A stretch of 8,596 nt of DNA. Source: Actinomycetota bacterium. GTDB lineage: Bacteria; Actinomycetota; Thermoleophilia; Solirubrobacterales; Thermoleophilaceae. A program made the position numbers and the translations under genes. This document shows, piece after piece, positions 1 through 5,375 of this stretch. Under the pieces are notes generated by a model. The model ran no database searches. It had not been told where the DNA came from and saw nothing but the letters and a program-made list of their open reading frames with translations. Each line of letters opens with the position of its first letter. The first letter of the stretch is position 1. The stretch is taken from contig VAWV01000207.1 of assembly GCA_005883295.1 (NCBI GenBank), positions 1 to 8,596 on the forward strand, in the 5' to 3' direction.

Positions 1-19
1 AGCCGGCGCTGGCTGCCGC

Positions 20-505
20 CTAGCGCTCCCCGTCCAGATAGCCGAGATCCGGGTCCGGGCGGGCCAGCACGTCGAGCGAGTCGGCCGATCCATCTGCTCC
101 CGGCGCGAAGCTGCGCGCCCAGATCTTGTCGCTCTCGGGGTACTCGTTGACCTCGGGCGAGATCATCGTGCTGACGATCAGGAAACGGGCCGGTTCGCCG
201 GAGCGGTTATCGATCCGGTGCGAGCCGCGGCGGCCGGTCGGGAAGGCGACCACCTCGCCGGCTCCCAGCTCGCGGTCGCCGTCGAGGGTGCGGAGCGTGG
301 GCCGCCCGGCGAACACCACGAGGAGCTCCTCGTTGGCGTGATGGATGTGGAGGGGGAAGCTCGAGGCGCCCGGTGGCAGCTCGAACAGCGACGCGCCGAG
401 CTTCTCGGAGCCGGCCTGCCGCCCGATCCGCGCCCGGCGCCAGGTGAACGGCGGCTCGTCCTGCTCAGCGTCGAAGCCCGGTTCGAAGACGTTCGGATCG
501 CTCAT
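20..505 (-). CDS. Small single-domain cupin protein
   Basis: This encodes a 161-residue single-domain cupin. Cupin motif 1 is visible around residues 46-67 (G46, H53, H55, E59 or E60, G67), and motif 2 at 83-100 (G83, P89, G91, H96, N100). The two or three histidines and the glutamate form the usual metal site of the family. There is no signal peptide or membrane segment, so a cytosolic protein is expected. After the barrel a roughly 45-residue tail contains a Y-P-E-S-D-K stretch, common in small cupins of unknown substrate. The ATG at 505 overlaps the stop of the upstream aminotransferase in a 4-base ATGA, with an AGG at 512-514 as ribosome binding site, so it is probably translated by coupling as the last seen gene of the operon. 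Substrate and reaction cannot be told from sequence; a sugar- or small-molecule-binding enzyme or sensor are both possible. The family call is firm and the function open. Confidence 0.9.
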   Translation of the reverse strand: MSDPNVFEPGFDAEQDEPPFTWRRARIGRQAGSEKLGASLFELPPGASSFPLHIHHANEELLVVFAGRPTLRTLDGDRELGAGEVVAFPTGRRGSHRIDNRSGEPARFLIVSTMISPEVNEYPESDKIWARSFAPGADGSADSLDVLARPDPDLGYLDGER

Positions 506-1290
506 GCAGAACCTGCCAGGTCGCGCTCCACGCGAGCACTGACGCGGTCCATCGCCTCGCGGGTGACCGGACCGGGCTCGAAGGACCCCACGCCCTCGAT
601 CTCCGTGATCGGGAGCACCTCGTACGAGGTGCCAGCGGTGAACGCCTCGTCCGCGTGGCGAAGCTCGTCGAGCGTGACGGCCTGCTCGGTCACGTCGTTC
701 TCCTCGAGCACGCGCCGGCGCGTTATCGAGTCGAGGATCTCCTCGTCCTGCAGGGGCGGGGTGAGGACGCGGCCGTCCTCCACCCAGAAGAACGACGACC
801 GCGTCATCTCGAGGACGCGCCCGTCGGGGAGGACGAGCAGCGCGTCGTCGTAGCCGCGCTCGACCGCGAGCCGCGCGGCCAGCATGTTCGCCGCGTAGGA
901 GAGCGATTTGGCGGCGTGCAGAAGGGGGGTGGGGAGGTGGGTCTCAACCGAGAGCCGGACGCTGTCGCCGTGTTCTGGCATCGGCTCGAGGACTGCCAGC
1001 CGGTGGCCGCCGCGCGTGACCACCAGGCGCAGCAGCAAGTCCGCTCCGTCGGCGAGCTCGCACGCGGTGAGGGCGTCGCCCCGCACGCCGCCGAGGTCGG
1101 CCTCCAGGTGCAGCGTCTGGCACGAGCGGGTCATGCGCCTGAGGTGGTCGTCCAGCGCGTACGGGCGGCCGGCATAGAGGCGGACGACCTCAAAAGCCCC
1201 ATCCCCTCGGAGGAGGCCCTCGTCGGTAACCGGGACCGCCGCCTCTGCGACCGGGAGAACGCGGCCGTCCAGCACGCACGAGTCGATCAC
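502..1290 (-). CDS. Class IV (fold-type IV) PLP aminotransferase or aminodeoxychorismate lyase-like enzyme
   Basis: A 262-residue cytosolic enzyme of the fold-type IV PLP family, which includes branched-chain aminotransferase, D-amino-acid aminotransferase and 4-amino-4-deoxychorismate lyase. Visible marks are R-G-D-G-A-F-E at 28-34, the PLP Schiff-base lysine K128 in A-A-K-S-L-S-Y, E161 in E-M-T-R-S-S-F (the usual asparagine of this motif is serine), and I-L-D-S-I-T-R-R at 185-192, matching the phosphate-binding G-I-T-R region of relatives. Length is near the lyase and D-amino-acid aminotransferase members, shorter than typical branched-chain enzymes. It starts at a GTG whose last bases overlap the stop of the Mur ligase (GTGA), with an AAGGA six bases upstream, so it is translationally coupled to murD2. 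That context makes a D-amino-acid role attractive, but this is inference; folate or branched-chain roles remain possible. The family is certain and the substrate is not. Confidence 0.9.
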   Translation of the reverse strand: MIDSCVLDGRVLPVAEAAVPVTDEGLLRGDGAFEVVRLYAGRPYALDDHLRRMTRSCQTLHLEADLGGVRGDALTACELADGADLLLRLVVTRGGHRLAVLEPMPEHGDSVRLSVETHLPTPLLHAAKSLSYAANMLAARLAVERGYDDALLVLPDGRVLEMTRSSFFWVEDGRVLTPPLQDEEILDSITRRRVLEENDVTEQAVTLDELRHADEAFTAGTSYEVLPITEIEGVGSFEPGPVTREAMDRVSARVERDLAGSA

Positions 1291-2645
1291 GCCGGTTCCT
1301 TCACCCGAGCGGCCGCCTGTGCGAACGCGAGCCCGCGTTCCTCGAAGTCACGGAACTGCACGTAGCTGGGGGCGGCGGGGGACAGGAGGACCACCCCGCC
1401 GGCGGGGATGCCGTCGGCCGCGACCCGTACGGCCTCGTCGAGGTCGGCGGCGAGCCGGGTGGCCGGCGGCTGGTCGGCCTCGAGCCCCTCGACCTCGGCG
1501 ACGATCCGCTTCCCCGTGTCGGGCAGGCCCACCACCAGCTCTACGCCCGAGTCGACGATGCGCCGCGCGAGCGGCGCGTAGTCCTGACCGCGCTCATAGC
1601 CACCGACGATCATCGCGATGCGGCTGCCTGCCAGCGCCTCGAGCGCCGCGATCGCCGCCGGCGGGGTGGTGGCGATGCTGTCGTTGACGAAGGTGCGGCC
1701 GCCGTAGACGCCGACCGGCTCGAGCCGGTGCGGCAACGGCTCGAATGACCCGAGCGCCTCATCGAGTGCGGCCGCATCGAGGCCCAGCTCCTGCACGACG
1801 GTCAGCGCGGCGCATGCGTTCAGCGCGTTGTGACGGCCCTGCAGCCGCAGCGCGTCCGGTTCGTACAGCCGGTCGAGGCTCCGGGAGATAGCCCCGTCGG
1901 CGTCCAGGTGGAAGCCCTCGATGTCGGCGAACAGCCGCACGTCGGGCAGATGCCCAGCCAGCTCCCTCACGCGCTCGTCTGACCAGTTGAGCACCGCCAG
2001 GCAGTCGGGATTGCGGCGCAGCAGGTTGACCTTGTCCTCCATGTACTGCTCGGGCGTGCCGTGCCAGTCGAGGTGCTCGGGGTGGACGTTCAGGAGGACG
2101 CCGATCGACGGTCCACGCTCCAGGTCGGCTGCCTGAAAGCTCGAGAGCTCGAGCACCCACACGTCCGGCTGCGGGTCCACGTGAAGGACGTCGAGCAGCG
2201 GCCGCCCGACGTTGCCGCCGAGCGTTGCCCGCACTCCACTCTCGTTCAGCAGGTGCGCGATGAGGGACGCGGTCGTGCTCTTGCCCTTCGTGCCCGTCAC
2301 GGCGACCACGCGCTCGTCGCCGTGCTCGGCGAACCAGAGATTGGTGCCCGTGGTGAGCTGCACGCCGCTCGCGGCGAGCCGCTCGACCTCCGGGCGGTAG
2401 CGGCTGACCCCCGGGGAGCGGATCACCACCTCGCACGCCTCGAGCGCGCCGAACCCATCCGGGCCGTGCTCGAACCGCGCACCGGCGCCGAACGCGTCGC
2501 GGCGCTCGTCCGGTACGGATTCGTCGGTGTAGATGAGCACCTCGCGGGCGAGGTCCTGCTCGCGCAGCGCGCTGTGCGCGGCGCGGCCCTCGCGGCCGGC
2601 GCCCCAGACGCCCACGCGCCGTCCCGCCAGGTCAGAGAAGCGCAC
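1287..2645 (-). CDS. murD2: Mur ligase, probable MurD2 (UDP-MurNAc-L-Ala--L-Glu ligase)
   Basis: A 452-residue cytosolic Mur ligase that would join glutamate to UDP-MurNAc-L-alanine using ATP, the second amino-acid addition in peptidoglycan precursor synthesis. The order is: N-terminal nucleotide-sugar domain with G-A-G-R-E-G-R-A-A at 15-23; ATP P-loop G-T-K-G-K-S-T at 118-124; N-V-H-P-E-H-L-D at 187-194; G-R-H-N at 270-273; C-terminal domain with N-D-S-I-A-T-T at 321-327 and S-P-A-A-P-S-Y-V-Q-F-R-D-F at 422-434. Classical MurD has N-D-S-K-A-T-N and a G-G-D-G-K loop whose lysine contacts D-Glu; here these are S-I-A-T-T and G-G-Y-E-R. With the MurL-like gene immediately upstream this points to the L-Glu-specific MurD2 branch; that specificity is inference. 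The chosen start is the GTG at 2645: it follows GAGGG by eight bases, and homology begins there. An ATG at 2744 would add 33 low-complexity residues. Ordinary MurD is the alternative. Confidence 0.85.
   Translation of the reverse strand: MRFSDLAGRRVGVWGAGREGRAAHSALREQDLAREVLIYTDESVPDERRDAFGAGARFEHGPDGFGALEACEVVIRSPGVSRYRPEVERLAASGVQLTTGTNLWFAEHGDERVVAVTGTKGKSTTASLIAHLLNESGVRATLGGNVGRPLLDVLHVDPQPDVWVLELSSFQAADLERGPSIGVLLNVHPEHLDWHGTPEQYMEDKVNLLRRNPDCLAVLNWSDERVRELAGHLPDVRLFADIEGFHLDADGAISRSLDRLYEPDALRLQGRHNALNACAALTVVQELGLDAAALDEALGSFEPLPHRLEPVGVYGGRTFVNDSIATTPPAAIAALEALAGSRIAMIVGGYERGQDYAPLARRIVDSGVELVVGLPDTGKRIVAEVEGLEADQPPATRLAADLDEAVRVAADGIPAGGVVLLSPAAPSYVQFRDFEERGLAFAQAAARVKEPA
1297..1301 (-). 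promoter_or_regulatory. Ribosome binding site for the class IV PLP enzyme
   Basis: AAGGA lies six bases before the GTG start at 1290, within the last codons of murD2. It supports the GTG start and re-initiation at the GTGA overlap. Confidence 0.7.
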
Positions 2646-3892
2646 GGGCTGCGCCCTCGAAGCGCGGCGGGATGCAGTGGTCGGGGGAGGGTTCCAGCCA
2701 CCCGTCCGGATCTGCGGCCGGGGCGAGTGTGGGTGTCGCGCCATCTGTCGTGGCTCGTCAGAAGCGCGAGGGCGGCGGCCGATTCGGCGCGCTCACCCAC
2801 GCAATCGAACGGCTTGTGTTTCCCGCGACCCAGCAGCTCGGCGAAGCCGTCCGCCTGCCCCGGCTCGTCGAGCAGGTTGCGCCCGAAGATCCCGACCACG
2901 CGCTCGGGCTCCATCCACGGGGCCAGCACCAGGAAGACGAAGCGGCACTTGGGGCAGTCCCCGCACCACCCCGTGCCGCGGCCCGCTGGATCGCGGCGGA
3001 AGACCGAGTTGCAGCTGGTGAAGGCCTGGTCGTAGCCGTCGAGTTGCGCGAAGGCGCGCGCGATCGCGAGCTCGGACCATGGGCGCAGGAGCGAGAACCA
3101 CTCGAGGCCGGGCGCGCGCTGCGCGAGGGTGGCGCGGAACAGACGCTCGAACTGGAGCCCCTTGCTCCACTGGTGGTTGACCTCGAGTCCGCTCCAGACC
3201 AGGTTCGGCTCCGAGGCCGAGCGCTCGTTGGACATCGCCACCGCGTCGAACCCGTACAGCGGTGCTGCGAAGCACGCGATCGCGGACACGATCGCGGTGA
3301 TCGGCACGTGACCGTTCAGCGCGCCCGCGGCGTTCAGCCTGAAGAGAGCCGGCGAGAGCTCGCGCTCCACCACGATGTGCTCCACCCCGGCGGCCTCGAC
3401 CGTTCGACGGATCGGATCCGGATTGCCGACCGAGAACGCGACGATCGGCTCGCCGGCCCGCTTCAGCGCCTCCAGCGTGACGATTGAGTCCTTTCCCCCG
3501 CCGATCGGGACGGCGGTGCGCCGGGGCAGGGAGAGCCCGTCGGCCGTCACGTCCCCGACTGGCGAGAACTGGACTCGGTCGCGCAGGTCTATCCGGTTGA
3601 CGTACGCGAACTCCGACAACCCGTCGACGTAGAGACGGTTGAGCAGAGCCGCGGTGACCGGATCGGCATCGACCTCCAGCTGCGGCGCGGCGGTCTTGTA
3701 GTAGCTGACACCGACGATCAGGTGCAGCAGCGCGAGAAGCGCGTCGCTTGCCTGTCCCTGGGCACCCGGGAACCGGATCCGCTCGACGAACTCGACGTCG
3801 TCGTCGAGCGTGTAGCGGAGGATCGCCGTGCTGTCCTCGTAGCAGGCGTCGGCGAAGCGGAACGCCTGCGCCACGGAGGGCTGTACCGACAT
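2632..3892 (-). CDS. murL: MurL-like UDP-MurNAc-L-Ala-L-Glu epimerase, frameshifted near its C-terminus
   Basis: MurL epimerises the terminal L-Glu of UDP-MurNAc-L-Ala-L-Glu to D-Glu in an ATP-dependent reaction, after MurD2. Visible marks: an N-terminal domain (to about 125); a PP-loop ATP-binding motif G-G-G-K-D-S at 131-136; the family-typical stretch A-M-S-N-E-R-S-A-S-E at 219-228 followed by G-L-E-V-N-H-Q-W-S-K at 235-244; C294 and C310-x-x-C313-x-x-C316, a probable metal site; and K-P-F-D-C-V-G-E at 360-367. The ATG at 3892 has no clear ribosome binding site and lies 30 bases after the amine oxidase stop. Coding continues to about D386 (2735). The same frame then runs openly into murD2 to 2423, but the family-like C-terminus (S-P-D-H-C-I-P-P) lies in another frame, from about 2727 to a TGA at 2632-2634, which overlaps the murD2 start by 14 bp. 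Joining the frames gives about 420 residues and needs one surplus base between roughly 2719 and 2735. Recognition is from memory of the family, but the motifs are strong. Confidence 0.8.
2654..2658 (-). promoter_or_regulatory. Ribosome binding site fixing the murD2 GTG start
   Basis: GAGGG stands eight bases before the GTG at 2645 and lies inside the restored end of murL. It favours this start over the ATG at 2744 and fits translational coupling between the two genes. Confidence 0.7.
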
Positions 3893-3921
3893 CGCACGCA
3901 GCTTAGGCCGCGGCGCGGGCG

Positions 3922-5375
3922 CTACAACCTGGCGAGCACCTCGTGCGCGGCGTGCTCTCCGGAGCGCACGGCGCCGTCCATGTAGCCCGCCGCCTGGGTG
4001 GCGGTCTCGGTGCCGGCCCAGTGCACGCGCCCGATCGGCGGCCGGAGCTGGGCCCCGTAATTGAGCATCACACCCGGCGGCATGATCCCCACGTAACACC
4101 CGCGCGACCAGGGCTCCCGCATCCAGTCCAGCTCCACGTAGTCGATCGCGTTCTTGGCCTTGGGGCCGAAGTAGCGCGCGAACGATCCGAACACGCCCGC
4201 TCGCCGCTCCGCGAGCGGACGGCTCGAGAGCCGGCGCGCGTCGTCGCCCTCGATGAAGCTCACGAGCATCCCCGGCTTTCCGGAGGGCGGTGTGTTGTCG
4301 AACGAGACCCGGCACGGGCCGGTGTCGCTGACCGTGAAGCCGGTCAGTCCGTCGTCGCGCCAGAACGGCCGCGCTGCGCGAGCTGCGCGCGCAGCTCCGG
4401 CAGCGGCGGGTCGAAGCGGATCGCCGATTGGAGCGCGGGTGCGATCGCCACAACCGCGCGCTTGGCGGTGACCACCGCGCGCGCGGAGTGCACGGTCACG
4501 TTTCCCTTGTGCTGGGAGATCCGAGTGACCGGGGAACGGAGGATCACCCGCTTGCCCAGCGCCTTCGACATCTTGATCGACACCTGCTGCGACCCGCCCA
4601 CGAAGCGGCTCTCCTGGTAGCCGGCGGGCGTGCTGAAGAGGTTCTCGAGCGTGCCGGCCGACGCGATGTAGAAGAGGACATAGAGCAGCGAGACGTCGCG
4701 GGGCTCGCAGGCGAGGATGGCCTCGGCGCCCAGCGCCAGGAGCTTCCTGCCGTCGTCGGTATGGAGGTTCGCCTGTCCCCAGGTTTCGAGCGTCTGCCCG
4801 TCGTACTGCGCGGCGTTGGGAGCCTTCCAGGGAGCGACAGAGCCGACCGCCTTGGCCATGTTGTCGAGCTGGACGATCGCGGGCGCGACGTCGACCAGCC
4901 CGGGCCCGGGCGGGAGCTCCTCCGTCGGCTGCCACATGTACGTGGTGCGGACGCCGTGCTGGTAGCCCACGTCCTCGGCACTGCCCGGGTAGTACGTGGG
5001 GAACGTCTTGACGCCCACCTCCTTGGCGAGCGCCACGATCCGGTCCTGGGCGGGGCCGTAGCTGCTCGGCTTCGTCTTCACCCACTGGCCGCCGATGTCC
5101 AGGAAGGTGCCGTGCCTGTGGATCGTGCGGGTCCGGCCCCCGACCCGGTCGCCGGCCTCGAGCACCAGCACCGACCGGACCCCGTGCTGGACGAGCCGGC
5201 GCGCCGCGGTCAGACCCGCCAGCCCGGCCCCCACAACCACCACCTCGGCCTTCAGGCGCTTGGCGGGGTGGCCGCTCCGCCGCCGGGCGGCGACCTTCGC
5301 CGGGACCGCAGCCCCCGCCGCGCCCGCGGCGGCGGTGCCGATCAGCGTGCGCCGCGTGAGCTCGCTACGGGCCAA
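3922..5375 (-). pseudogene. Tat-exported flavin monoamine oxidase, disrupted by an internal deletion/frameshift
   Basis: A flavin amine oxidase (MAO/putrescine oxidase superfamily) that would oxidise an amine to an imine with release of hydrogen peroxide. The first frame (5375 to 4371) gives 335 family-like residues: a twin-arginine signal (T-R-R-T-L-I-G at 8-14, then an Ala/Gly-rich core), the dinucleotide-binding G-A-G-L-A-G-L at 49-55 with E73, G-G-R-T at 79-82, and G-G-S-Q-Q-V at 260-265. That frame then stops at 4344. The C-terminal part resumes in another frame at R-P-F-W (4371) and runs 149 residues to 3922, with R-G-C-Y-V-G at about 4105-4088 and the FAD motif W-A-G-T-E-T-A-T. Relatives have about 13-15 residues between the two parts, so roughly 43 bp seem missing. 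The start is a TTG at 5375 with AGGTGA six bases upstream, overlapping the acylase stop by 11 bp. As written the gene would give a truncated, probably inactive protein; an assembly error is equally possible. Confidence 0.85.

Noticed and set aside
1..14. Near-palindrome AGCCGGCGCTGGCT just after the cupin stop
   Set aside because: It has almost no room for a loop, no following T run, and is cut by the window edge, so a terminator cannot be supported.
655..1365. A 236-codon plus-strand open frame
   Set aside because: It is antisense to the class IV PLP enzyme and the end of murD2, with no recognisable domain.
2423..2631. Extension of the murL frame into murD2
   Set aside because: The tail is Arg/Ala/Ser-rich with no conserved pattern and overlaps strongly conserved murD2 codons; it is a consequence of the frameshift.
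2646..2744. Longer murD2 N-terminus from the ATG at 2744
   Set aside because: The extra 33 residues are low complexity, lie over the end of murL, and a good ribosome binding site supports the GTG at 2645 instead.
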